Of a DNA stretch of 37,750 nucleotides, positions 22,665-29,389 are shown piece by piece. Made by a program: the position numbers and the translations under genes. Positions within the stretch are counted from its first letter, which is position 1. Each line of letters begins with the position of its first letter. Below the pieces are notes generated by a model, which saw nothing but the letters and a program-made list of their open reading frames with translations, was not told the origin of the DNA and ran no database searches. This DNA is from Micromonospora foliorum (GTDB lineage Bacteria; Actinomycetota; Actinomycetes; Mycobacteriales; Micromonosporaceae). The DNA lies in assembly GCF_022229015.1 (NCBI RefSeq), contig NZ_JAKKFF010000562.1, positions 1 to 37,750 of the forward strand, in the 5' to 3' direction.

Positions 22665-23927
22665 CTGAACACCGATCCCCACGTCGAGGACCTGCTGCGC
22701 GAGCTGGCGCCGCAGGTCCTCGGCGTGCTCAGCCGCCGCTTCGGTGACTTCGCCACCGCCGAGGACGCGGTGCAGGAGGCGCTGCTGGCCGCCGCCACCC
22801 AGTGGCCGACCGAGGGGCTGCCGGCGAACCCCCGTGGCTGGCTGATCCAGGTCGGGTACCGCCGGATGATCGAGCTGGTCCGCGGTGAGCAGGCCCGACG
22901 CCGCCGGGAGGACCTGGTCGCCCGCCGCGATCCGGACGACCGGGGGTACGCGCCAGCCCCGGACGAGGAGTTGACCGCCGAGCGGGACGACACGCTGGTC
23001 CTGCTCTTCCTCTGCTGCCACCCGGCGCTCGCCCCGGCGTCGGCGGTGGCGCTGACCCTGCGCGCCGTCGGCGGATTGAGCACCGCCGAGATCGCCCGCG
23101 CGTTCCTGGTGCCCGAGGCGACGATGGCGCAGCGGATCAGCCGGGCCAAGCAGCGCATCAAGACGTCCGGGCTGCCGTTCCGGATGCCCGAGCCGGCGGA
23201 TCGGGCGGACCGGCTGGTCGCCGTGCGGCAGGTGCTCTACCTGATCTTCACCGAGGGGCACACCAGCACCACCGGCCCGGACCTGCGCCGCATCGACCTC
23301 GCGGCGGAGGCGATCCGACTGACCCGCGCGCTGCACACGCTGCTGCCGAACGACAGCGAATCGGCCGGGCTGCTGGCGCTGATGCTGCTCACCGAGGCAC
23401 GCGGCCCGGCGCGGACCGGGCCCTCCGGCGAGCTGATCTCACTGGCCGACCAGGACCGCAGCCGCTGGGACGCGGCGGCGATCGCCGAGGGCGTCGCACT
23501 TGTTACCCGGACCCTGCCGCGTGGGCCGGTCGGCCCGTACCAGGTGCAGGCCGCCATCGCCGCCCTGCACGACGAGGCGTCGAGCACTCAGCAGACCGAC
23601 TGGCCGCAGATCCTGGCGCTCTACGACGTCCTGGAACGCATGGTCGGCAGCCCGGTGGTGGCCCTCAACCGGGCCGTGGCGACGGCCATGGTGCACGGCC
23701 CGGCCGCCGGCCTGGCCGCCATCGACGCGTTGACCCACGACCCGCAGTTGGCCGGACAGCACCGACTCGCCGCCGCCCGCGCCCACCTGCACGAGATGGC
23801 CGGTGACCAGGCCCAGGCGATCGCCGACTACCGGATCGCCGCCGCCCGCACGAGCAGCCGTCCCGAACAGCTCTACCTGACCATGCGAGCAGCCCGACTG
23901 GCCGCCGAGTCCGTCGACCTCCCGTAA
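22665..23927 (+). CDS. ECF42-group RNA polymerase sigma factor with C-terminal TPR-like extension
   Basis: This sigma factor (about 420 residues) shows sigma region 2 (DLLRELAPQVLGVLSRRFG, then FATAEDAVQEALLAAATQWP and GWLIQVGYRRMIE), a linker, region 4 (VALTLRAVGGLSTAEIARAFLV to MAQRISRAKQRIK) and a long C-terminal helical extension, YLIFTEGHTS to the end, with TPR-like helix pairs. ECF42 factors have this extension, DGPF neighbours and no anti-sigma factor. Homology demands the codons before the first GTG (22725), and the only candidate start after the previous stop is CTG 22665, with AGGAG nine bases upstream. A GTG 22725 start would remove part of region 2. The start is therefore tentative; the rest is secure. 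Confidence 0.88.
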   Translation: MNTDPHVEDLLRELAPQVLGVLSRRFGDFATAEDAVQEALLAAATQWPTEGLPANPRGWLIQVGYRRMIELVRGEQARRRREDLVARRDPDDRGYAPAPDEELTAERDDTLVLLFLCCHPALAPASAVALTLRAVGGLSTAEIARAFLVPEATMAQRISRAKQRIKTSGLPFRMPEPADRADRLVAVRQVLYLIFTEGHTSTTGPDLRRIDLAAEAIRLTRALHTLLPNDSESAGLLALMLLTEARGPARTGPSGELISLADQDRSRWDAAAIAEGVALVTRTLPRGPVGPYQVQAAIAALHDEASSTQQTDWPQILALYDVLERMVGSPVVALNRAVATAMVHGPAAGLAAIDALTHDPQLAGQHRLAAARAHLHEMAGDQAQAIADYRIAAARTSSRPEQLYLTMRAARLAAESVDLP

Positions 23928-23979
23928 CGACAGGGATCAACTGGTCCTCCCGCGCGGCTCGACCCGACGGCTACTGGCA

Positions 23980-24024
23980 ATCTTGGACAGTTTCCGTTAG
24001 CGCGGAACGGAAAGTGTCCAAGAT
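23980..24024. repeat. Near-perfect 19-bp-arm hairpin
   Basis: ATCTTGGACAGTTTCCGTT (23980-23998) pairs with 24006-24024 with one mismatch around a 7-base loop. It lies 53 bases after the ECF gene. It may act as its terminator, but the length and AT-richer arms resemble an interspersed palindromic element. Confidence 0.65.
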
Positions 24025-24158
24025 CTACCCTGCCAGCCCTCTCCCCCGCCCCTACCGGGGGCGCCCGGCGCGAGGAAACGGCAGCGCGGCCCAGGACGGC
24101 AGCGCGGCCAACGGCGACGGCGCGGCCAACCGCGGTGGGCGGGCGGGTGTGCCGGCTG

Positions 24159-24279
24159 CCTTTGGAGCTGATGCCGTAAACGATTCATCCACCAGGACGG
24201 GTGCCGGACGCACGGCCCTCCGCTGACGAGGTCTGATTCCTCGCCACATCCGATTCGTTTGTGACATCAGCTCCAAAGG
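24159..24279. mobile_element. 121-bp MITE-like element with about 30-bp inverted ends (family C)
   Basis: CCTTTGGAGCTGATG opens the left end (24159-24188), and the right end (24250-24279) is its inverted copy ending CTCCAAAGG. The inverted ends differ at about six of 30 positions. The interior has no gene. A lone third copy lies at 11846-11875. No transposase is seen. Region 23928-24499 otherwise holds no convincing gene. Confidence 0.6.
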
Positions 24280-24320
24280 CGTTCTGTGACAGATGCCGGG
24301 GGCACACGGACGTCACCATC

Positions 24321-24392
24321 GGCCGCGCGGACGCCACGTCGACAGGTCGCACGGACCCCACATGGACAGGCCGCACGGACGCCACGCGACGG
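24321..24392. repeat. Three imperfect 24-bp tandem repeats
   Basis: Units start GGCCGCGCGGACG, GGTCGCACGGACC and GGCCGCACGGACG, each 24 bases long. They lie upstream of the SMR pump gene without coding sense. No function is proposed. Confidence 0.6.
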
Positions 24393-24499
24393 GTTGGCTG
24401 GACGTCGATCGGAGGTGGGCGGGTCGGCCGGGCGGGGACATCGCCGGCGCTAGCCTGGGCGGCGACGGGCTCATCGACCACGACGGACCGAGGGGACGC

Positions 24500-24820
24500 A
24501 TGGCGTACGTGCTGCTGGGGATCGCCATCCTCGCCGAGGTGCTGGCGACCAGCCTGATCAAGAGCACCGCCGGGTTCAGTCGCCTCTGGCCGACGGTGGC
24601 GTGCCTCGGCGGCTACGCACTGGCTTTCCTCCTGCTGGCGCAGGCCGTCAAGGAGATCCCGGTGGGTGTGGCGTACGCCCTCTGGTCGGGTCTGGGCACC
24701 GCCGCCATCGTGGCGATCGGGGCGGTGTTCCTGGGTGAGTCGGTGGGGCTCACCAAGCTCACCGGCATCGCGCTGATCATCGCCGGGGTGGTCATCGTGA
24801 ACCTGACCGGGGAGCACTGA
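24500..24820 (+). CDS. SMR-family multidrug efflux pump (EmrE/QacE-like)
   Basis: This 106-residue inner-membrane protein has four transmembrane helices and pumps cationic compounds out in exchange for protons, as a dimer. The essential Glu is at position 13 (ILAEVLATSLIKSTAGFSRLWP), followed by GYALAFLLLAQAVKEIPVGVAYALWSG in helices 2-3 with the conserved Tyr and Trp, then helix 4 ending IIAGVVIVNL. It is closer to EmrE/Qac types than to guanidinium exporters by these motifs. AGGGGA precedes the ATG. It converges on the mannanase gene across a strong hairpin. No regulator is adjacent. Confidence 0.92.
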   Translation: MAYVLLGIAILAEVLATSLIKSTAGFSRLWPTVACLGGYALAFLLLAQAVKEIPVGVAYALWSGLGTAAIVAIGAVFLGESVGLTKLTGIALIIAGVVIVNLTGEH

Positions 24821-24832
24821 CCGGGACGGGTT

Positions 24833-24867
24833 CCGGTGGCCGGGTCCGACGCGGACCCGACCACCGG
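24833..24867. terminator. Bidirectional hairpin terminator
   Basis: A 16-bp stem with one mismatch (24833-24848 with 24852-24867) closes an ACG loop between the converging SMR pump and mannanase genes. Confidence 0.8.
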
Positions 24868-24875
24868 TCCGACGG

Positions 24876-26222
24876 TCAGCTCGCCGTGCAGCTCACCGCC
24901 GGCAGGCTGTTGGTGCCGGTCCAACTGCCGAGGAAGCCGAAGCTGGCACTGGCCCCGGCGGCCAGCCGTCCGTTGTAGTCCGTGTTGCGGGCGGTCACCG
25001 TCGTTCCGCTGCTGGTGAGGCCCACATTCCAGGACTGGGTGACGCGCTGGCCGTTGGCGAAGGCCCAGCCTGCGGTCCAGCCGGTGATCGCCCTCGCGCC
25101 GGCGGTCACCCGCACCTCACCCTGGAAGCCGCCCTGCCACTGGTTGGTCACCGTGTACGTCGCCGTGCAACCACCGGTCGGAGGGGGCGTGGTCGGGGGC
25201 GGGGTGGTCGGAGGGGGCGTCGTCGGCGGTGGGGTGCCGCCGAAGACGCTGGCCTCGCGGGCGGTCTGCCGAATGCCGTTGGCGCCGTTGAAGAGGCGCT
25301 GACCCCAGTCGGTCAGGCTCGCCGGGTTGAAGTTGGTGGCCAGGTCGAGATACTCGACGCCGCCGCCGTTGCCGCTCCACGACCAGCCCAGCCAGCCGAT
25401 CCCGTTGGCCTGGCTGTACGCGAGGATGGTGTCCTCGTCCGGATTTCCGTCGGAGTGGTTGAAGCCGAACTCGCCGACCACGATGGGCAGGCCCGCCGAG
25501 CGGAACCGGCCCAGATAGTCGCTGATCTCCGCGGCGGTGTCGAACACCCCGTACATGTGGATGGAGAACACGATGTTGCGGGCCGGGTCGGCGGCGAAGA
25601 CCGACGCGGCGTTGTCGCGCATGGTGAACGACCAGTCCTGCCCCCAGTTCGGGGCGTCCACCATGATCGTGTGGGTCAGCCCGCCGGCCCGCAGGCGTTT
25701 GATCGCGTTGGCGTTGTCGGTGGCCCACGAGGCGTAGTTCTGGTTGCCGTACGGCTCGTTGCCGATGTTGACGATCACGTACCTCTCCTGGCCGGAGAGG
25801 ACGTCGGCGAGGCTGAGCCAGTAGTCGACGGCGCGGTCGAGGGTGATCGCGCCGCTCTGCTCGCCGTACCCGGTGGTGTCGTGCACCTCCAGCACACAGA
25901 TCAGCCGGTTGGCCTTGCAGAGCGAGATGACGTTGGCGACGTCGGCACTGGTGTTGCGGGTCCACCGGTCGCCGCTGGAGAGCACCACCCGCACGGTGTT
26001 CGCGCCGAGCGCCTTGACGTCGGCGAACGAGCTGGTCTGCTGCGGGTACCAGGTGTGCGCGTGGTTGACGCCGCGCATGATGAATTCGGCGCCGTTGGCG
26101 TCGTACAACTTGCCTCCGGCGACGGAGAAGCCGGCGGCGGCGTGCGCCGGCTGGCCGAACGCCAGCACGGTGACGAGCAACGCGAGCAGGGTCGCGCCGG
26201 CGGCGGAGAGTCGAGTCTTCAT
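24876..26222 (-). CDS. Exported GH5 endo-beta-mannanase with C-terminal CBM2
   Basis: This 448-residue enzyme cuts the mannan backbone outside the cell. A signal peptide (MKTRLSAAG, hydrophobic to about 24, cleavage near QPAHA-A) leads to a GH5 domain of the mannanase subgroup 8 type (GFSVAGGKLYDANGAEFIMRGVNHAHTWYP). The acid/base is Glu156 (NIGNEP) and the nucleophile Glu251 (VVGEFGF). A Pro/Thr linker, four repeats of PPPTT-type, occupies about 330-349. A CBM2 follows, with Cys352 and Cys445 as the probable disulfide and Trp residues for cellulose binding. GAGGA precedes the ATG. A LacI-type AACCGGTT site overlaps its promoter. The product could feed mannan oligosaccharides, after side-chain removal by alpha-galactosidase. 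Confidence 0.94.
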   Translation of the reverse strand: MKTRLSAAGATLLALLVTVLAFGQPAHAAAGFSVAGGKLYDANGAEFIMRGVNHAHTWYPQQTSSFADVKALGANTVRVVLSSGDRWTRNTSADVANVISLCKANRLICVLEVHDTTGYGEQSGAITLDRAVDYWLSLADVLSGQERYVIVNIGNEPYGNQNYASWATDNANAIKRLRAGGLTHTIMVDAPNWGQDWSFTMRDNAASVFAADPARNIVFSIHMYGVFDTAAEISDYLGRFRSAGLPIVVGEFGFNHSDGNPDEDTILAYSQANGIGWLGWSWSGNGGGVEYLDLATNFNPASLTDWGQRLFNGANGIRQTAREASVFGGTPPPTTPPPTTPPPTTPPPTGGCTATYTVTNQWQGGFQGEVRVTAGARAITGWTAGWAFANGQRVTQSWNVGLTSSGTTVTARNTDYNGRLAAGASASFGFLGSWTGTNSLPAVSCTAS

Positions 26223-26324
26223 GGCCTTCCTCAGGGAGGACCCCCGGTGCCCGACAGGGGTGGGGACGTGACAGGGAAGGCGGCTGCAGCCCGGCAGCCG
26301 CGCCCGGCTCCCGGCGCACGCATC

Positions 26325-26353
26325 AGCGTAGGACGATGGCTTGGCCTTCGCAA
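26325..26353 (-). promoter_or_regulatory. Candidate promoter of the mannanase gene
   Basis: On the reverse strand TTGCGA (26353-26348) and TACGCT (26330-26325) are spaced by 17 bases, giving a start near 26318 and a leader of about 96 bases. The AACCGGTT site at 26352-26359 overlaps the -35 element. Confidence 0.55.
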
Positions 26354-26359
26354 CCGGTT
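26352..26359. promoter_or_regulatory. LacI-type operator core overlapping the mannanase -35
   Basis: AACCGGTT is a palindromic core with the central CG of LacI-family operators. It sits on the upstream edge of the mannanase -35 box, where a bound repressor would block RNA polymerase. The same core recurs in the 20-bp palindrome 112 bp upstream. Confidence 0.5.
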
Positions 26360-26457
26360 CAGTTGGCGGCCCCACAGCCCGGACAGCCGCAACGGCCCAC
26401 GCGGACGCGGGCCGTCACGGGGCGGTCATCCCCACCACAGGATGTGCGCCACACCCG

Positions 26458-26477
26458 GCTCTTAACCGGTTAAGAGC
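26458..26477. promoter_or_regulatory. Perfect 20-bp palindrome with AACCGGTT core
   Basis: GCTCTTAACCGGTTAAGAGC is a perfect dyad between the divergent mannanase (start 26222) and F420-oxidoreductase (start 26597) genes. Its central CG and TTAACCGGTTAA core resemble a LacI/GalR operator. No LacI-family gene is in the window. Confidence 0.65.
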
Positions 26478-26596
26478 GACGGTAGGCAGGCGGCCCCGAT
26501 CCGTCAAGCGCCGCGGCAGTCGAACCGGACGAGAGGGTTGACCGTCGTGCACCGGGGTATCCCGGGAACGATCCGTCGGTGAGAGGGGATACCAGG

Positions 26597-27559
26597 ATGG
26601 TCAGCGTCGGCTACACCCTGATGAGCGAGCAGGCCGGGCCCAAGCAGCTGGTGGACCATGCGGTACGCGCCGAGGCGGCTGGTTTCGACCAACTGGTGGT
26701 GTCCGACCACTACTACCCCTGGTTGGACTCCCAGGGCCACTCCCCGTACGCCTGGTCGGTGCTCGGCGCGGTCGCCCACGCCACCTCCCGCGCGGAGCTG
26801 ATGTCCTTCGTGACCTGCCCGATCCGCCGCTACCACCCGGCCGTGGTCGCGCAGAAGGCCAGCACCATCGGGGCCCTCTCGGACGGCCGTTTCACCCTCG
26901 GCCTGGGCGCCGGGGAGAACCTGAACGAGCACGTGGTCGGCGGCTGGCCGCACGTCCAGCAGCGGCACGAGATGTTCGAGGAGGCGTTGCAGATCATCCG
27001 GCCGTTGCTCAACGGGGAGACGCTTACCTTCTCCGGCAACCACTTCGACGTGCCCGACGCCTACATCTGGGACCGCCCGGAACGCCCGGTGCCGATGGCC
27101 GTCGCCGCGTCCGGTCGGCAGTCCGCGACGCTGGCCGCCGAGTACGGCAACGGCCTCATCTCCACCGAACCCGACCGGCACATCATCGAGATGTACGACG
27201 ACGCCGGCGGCGCCGGCCAGCCCCGCTACGGCCAGGTGGCCATCTGCTACGGCCCTGACGAGGCGGAGTGCCGCAAGATCGTGCACGACCAGTTCCGCTG
27301 GTCCGGGATGGGTTGGAAGGTCAACGCCGACCTGCCCGGCCCGGATTCCTTCGCCGCCGCCACCCAGTTCGTCCGGGAGGAGGACGTCGCCGAGGGAGTC
27401 TCCTGCGGTCCGGATGTGGACGCGCACGTCGAGGCGTTCCGCAAGTTCGTCGACGCCGGCTTCACCCACGTGGCGATCATCCAGGTCGGCGGGGAGACCC
27501 AACCGATGTTCCTGGACTGGGCACAGGAGCAGCTGCTGCCCCGGTTGCGTGAGCTGTGA
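26597..27559 (+). CDS. F420-dependent oxidoreductase of the luciferase-like (LLM) class, glucose-6-phosphate dehydrogenase-like family
   Basis: This 320-residue TIM-barrel protein uses coenzyme F420. It opens VSVGYTLMSEQAGPKQLVDHAVRAEAAGFD and has SDHYYPW, SVLGAVAHAT, CPIRRYHPAVVAQKASTIGALSDGRF, GLGAGENLNEHVVGG and VPMAVAASGRQS, the pattern of the Fgd-like subfamily. The substrate is not certain; close relatives include true glucose-6-phosphate dehydrogenases and uncharacterised F420 reductases. The ATG at 26597 follows GAGAGGGG. An alpha/beta hydrolase gene follows with a 4-base overlap, so they are co-translated. It is divergent from the mannanase. Confidence 0.88.
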   Translation: MVSVGYTLMSEQAGPKQLVDHAVRAEAAGFDQLVVSDHYYPWLDSQGHSPYAWSVLGAVAHATSRAELMSFVTCPIRRYHPAVVAQKASTIGALSDGRFTLGLGAGENLNEHVVGGWPHVQQRHEMFEEALQIIRPLLNGETLTFSGNHFDVPDAYIWDRPERPVPMAVAASGRQSATLAAEYGNGLISTEPDRHIIEMYDDAGGAGQPRYGQVAICYGPDEAECRKIVHDQFRWSGMGWKVNADLPGPDSFAAATQFVREEDVAEGVSCGPDVDAHVEAFRKFVDAGFTHVAIIQVGGETQPMFLDWAQEQLLPRLREL

Positions 27560-28431
27560 ACCGGAGCCTGACCCCCCGACCGCCCGGGTCGACCGGCCGC
27601 ACCGCCGTCGGCCGGTTCGGGCCGGCCGAGCTGCGGCTCGCCATGGCCGCGCCCCGGCCAGTCGGCGGGCTGACCAGCGAGTGGCGGGTCGTCGACGGAC
27701 TGCGCACCCACACCCGCCGCAGCGCCGACCCGGGGACCGGAGCGCCACCCGTGGTGCTGGTACACGGCCTGGCGGTCTCGCACCGGTATCTCACCCCGCT
27801 GGCCGTCGCGCTCGCCGCCACCAACCCGGTGTACGTGCCGGACCTGCCCGGCTTCGGGCTGTCCGAACACCCCCGGGGCGCGTACGACGTACGCCGGCAC
27901 GCGGACCACCTGGCCGCCTGGCTGGCCGCGTACCAATTGCCGCCGGTCTGCCTGCTGGGGCACTCGTTCGGCGCGGAGGTGACCGCGGCGCTCGCCGCGA
28001 CCCACCCGGACGCGGTACGCGCGCTGGTGCTGGCCGGGCCGACGACTGACCCGGCGGCCCGGTCCCGACGGGACCAGTTCGGTCGTTGGCTGGTGGACAG
28101 CCTGCGTGAGGCGCCGCTGCAGGCCCCGATCCTGGTGCGGGACGTCTGGAACGCCCGGCCCTGGCGGGTCCTCGCGACGCTGTCGCACTCGGTGCGCAAC
28201 GCGATCGAGGCGGACCTCGTCCGCGTCAGCGCGCCGACCGTCGTCGTGACCGGCGATCGCGACCCGGTCGTGCCGCAACGGTGGCGGGACGAGGCGGCGC
28301 GGCTGGTGCCGGAGGCGACCCTGGTGGTCGTGCCCGGTGCCGCGCACAACGTGGTCACGACCGCCCCGACGGCCGTCGCGGACGCGATCCGGCACCTGCT
28401 CGCCCCTCATCCCGCACTCACGGACAGGTGA
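27556..28431 (+). CDS. Alpha/beta-fold hydrolase
   Basis: This 291-residue protein has the catalytic triad Ser137 (LLGHSFGAE), Asp236 (TGDRDPVVP) and His264 (GAAHNVV), with the oxyanion HGLA near residue 70 and PDLPGFGLSEHP. The first 45 residues are a basic, disordered-looking extension without a signal pattern. The GTG overlaps the stop of the F420 oxidoreductase gene (GTGA). The substrate is unknown; co-expression with an F420 enzyme may hint at a joint role in lipid or xenobiotic turnover, which is a guess. Confidence 0.88.
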   Translation: MNRSLTPRPPGSTGRTAVGRFGPAELRLAMAAPRPVGGLTSEWRVVDGLRTHTRRSADPGTGAPPVVLVHGLAVSHRYLTPLAVALAATNPVYVPDLPGFGLSEHPRGAYDVRRHADHLAAWLAAYQLPPVCLLGHSFGAEVTAALAATHPDAVRALVLAGPTTDPAARSRRDQFGRWLVDSLREAPLQAPILVRDVWNARPWRVLATLSHSVRNAIEADLVRVSAPTVVVTGDRDPVVPQRWRDEAARLVPEATLVVVPGAAHNVVTTAPTAVADAIRHLLAPHPALTDR

Positions 28432-28436
28432 ACGTC

Positions 28437-28556
28437 ATGCGCTTCGGCAACACGGAGATCCGCCCGCTTGGTGGGGGCCTCGGCTGCCTCCTGATGATCC
28501 TCTTCTCGATCGTGGCATCGGTGGTGCTGACCGTCCTGCTGAACCTGGTGCTCTGA
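28437..28556 (+). CDS. Tiny single-pass membrane protein (39 residues)
   Basis: The protein reads MRFGNTEIRPLGGGLG, followed by CLLMILFSIVASVVLTVLLN and a short end. Residues about 17-37 form one transmembrane helix. AGGTGA sits about 6 bases upstream and the start is 5 bases after the hydrolase stop, indicating co-translation. I do not know its function. A tight operon position, ribosome site and clean helix support a real gene. Its size puts it below many automatic cut-offs. It converges on the reverse-strand block that begins at 28569. Confidence 0.7.
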   Translation: MRFGNTEIRPLGGGLGCLLMILFSIVASVVLTVLLNLVL

Positions 28557-28568
28557 GCCGCGCACGCC

Positions 28569-29378
28569 TCACCCGGGAGACAAATCCAGCGTGGCGAGCA
28601 GCGGGTAGTGGTCCGAGGCCGTGGCCGCCGCGCCGTCGCGGATGACCCGGCAGTCGTGCGTCCGCTGCGCCACCGCGGTGCTGCCGAGCAGGTAGTCCAG
28701 CCGCATCCCGGCGAACTCGGCCCCGCCCAGTCGGGTGGGCACGGTGTGGCCGGCGGCCTCCGGTGCGTCGACGTTGCCCGACGGCCAGAGGTCGACGAGG
28801 CCGGCGGCGAGCAGCCGGGCAATCGCGCGGGTGTCCACGGCGCCACCGGAGCGACGCAGGTGCCGCCGCCGGTAGAGGGCCGGCATCCCGGCCAGGCGGG
28901 CGGTGTGGTCGACGGTTGGGTCGAGCGAGTTGAGGTCACCGGTGACCAGCGTCAGCGGCCCCTGGTGGCGGCGCATCGCGGCGACCAGCCAGTCGACCTC
29001 CATCCGCCGCCGGCCCCCGGAGTACGGGTAGAGGTGGGTGCCTAGCACGGTGAACGGGCCGGCGGACGTGGCCACCACGACGCGGGCGGCGGCGTGGTGG
29101 AACGGGCGGCGCACCGGCCCCGCGTCGACGACCCGGTACGGCGGCCGGACCAGCACCGCCACCGGCTGCCCGAAGCAGGACCGGGCCAGGTGGGGGATCA
29201 TCCCCACCCGGCCCGCCACGGTGGCCATCAGCCCGTCCCGGTCGAAGCCGCGCAACTCCTGCAGGGCCAGCACGTCCGGTGCCTGCTCGTCGACGACCTG
29301 GACCACCTGGTCCAGCCGGTCGGAGCCGCCGCGATCCCGGCCGCCGGTGCGGATGTTCCAGGTCATCACCCGCAGCAC
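28569..29378 (-). CDS. Endonuclease/exonuclease/phosphatase-family protein
   Basis: This 269-residue protein matches the EEP superfamily: RVMTWNIRTGGRD (metal-binding Asn), LALQELRGFDRDG (Glu), GTHLYPYSG, VTGDLNSLDP (Asp-x-Asn) and the closing TASDHYPLLATL (Asp-His). It probably cleaves a phosphodiester or phosphomonoester in nucleic acid, sphingomyelin-like lipid or inositol phosphate. It has no signal peptide. GTG 29378 is chosen over ATG 29366 because the family usually starts with LRVMTWNI. It begins 11 bases after the double-PAP2 gene stop, so it is the second gene of that transcript, which suggests a role in phospholipid metabolism. Confidence 0.85.
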   Translation of the reverse strand: MLRVMTWNIRTGGRDRGGSDRLDQVVQVVDEQAPDVLALQELRGFDRDGLMATVAGRVGMIPHLARSCFGQPVAVLVRPPYRVVDAGPVRRPFHHAAARVVVATSAGPFTVLGTHLYPYSGGRRRMEVDWLVAAMRRHQGPLTLVTGDLNSLDPTVDHTARLAGMPALYRRRHLRRSGGAVDTRAIARLLAAGLVDLWPSGNVDAPEAAGHTVPTRLGGAEFAGMRLDYLLGSTAVAQRTHDCRVIRDGAAATASDHYPLLATLDLSPG

Positions 29379-29389
29379 GACGGCGGCGC

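Noticed and set aside
24014..24226. A 70-residue open frame after the ECF gene
   Set aside because: It overlaps a hairpin and the family C element, has low-complexity composition and no ribosome site.
24321..24392. A CRISPR-like array
   Set aside because: The 24-bp units are adjacent without spacers and vary between copies; there are no cas genes.
24400..24499. A guanidine riboswitch (mini-ykkC type) before the SMR pump
   Set aside because: ACGG and ACGA occur, but I could not draw the required pair of hairpins with ACGR loops, and the pump resembles EmrE/Qac rather than guanidinium exporters.
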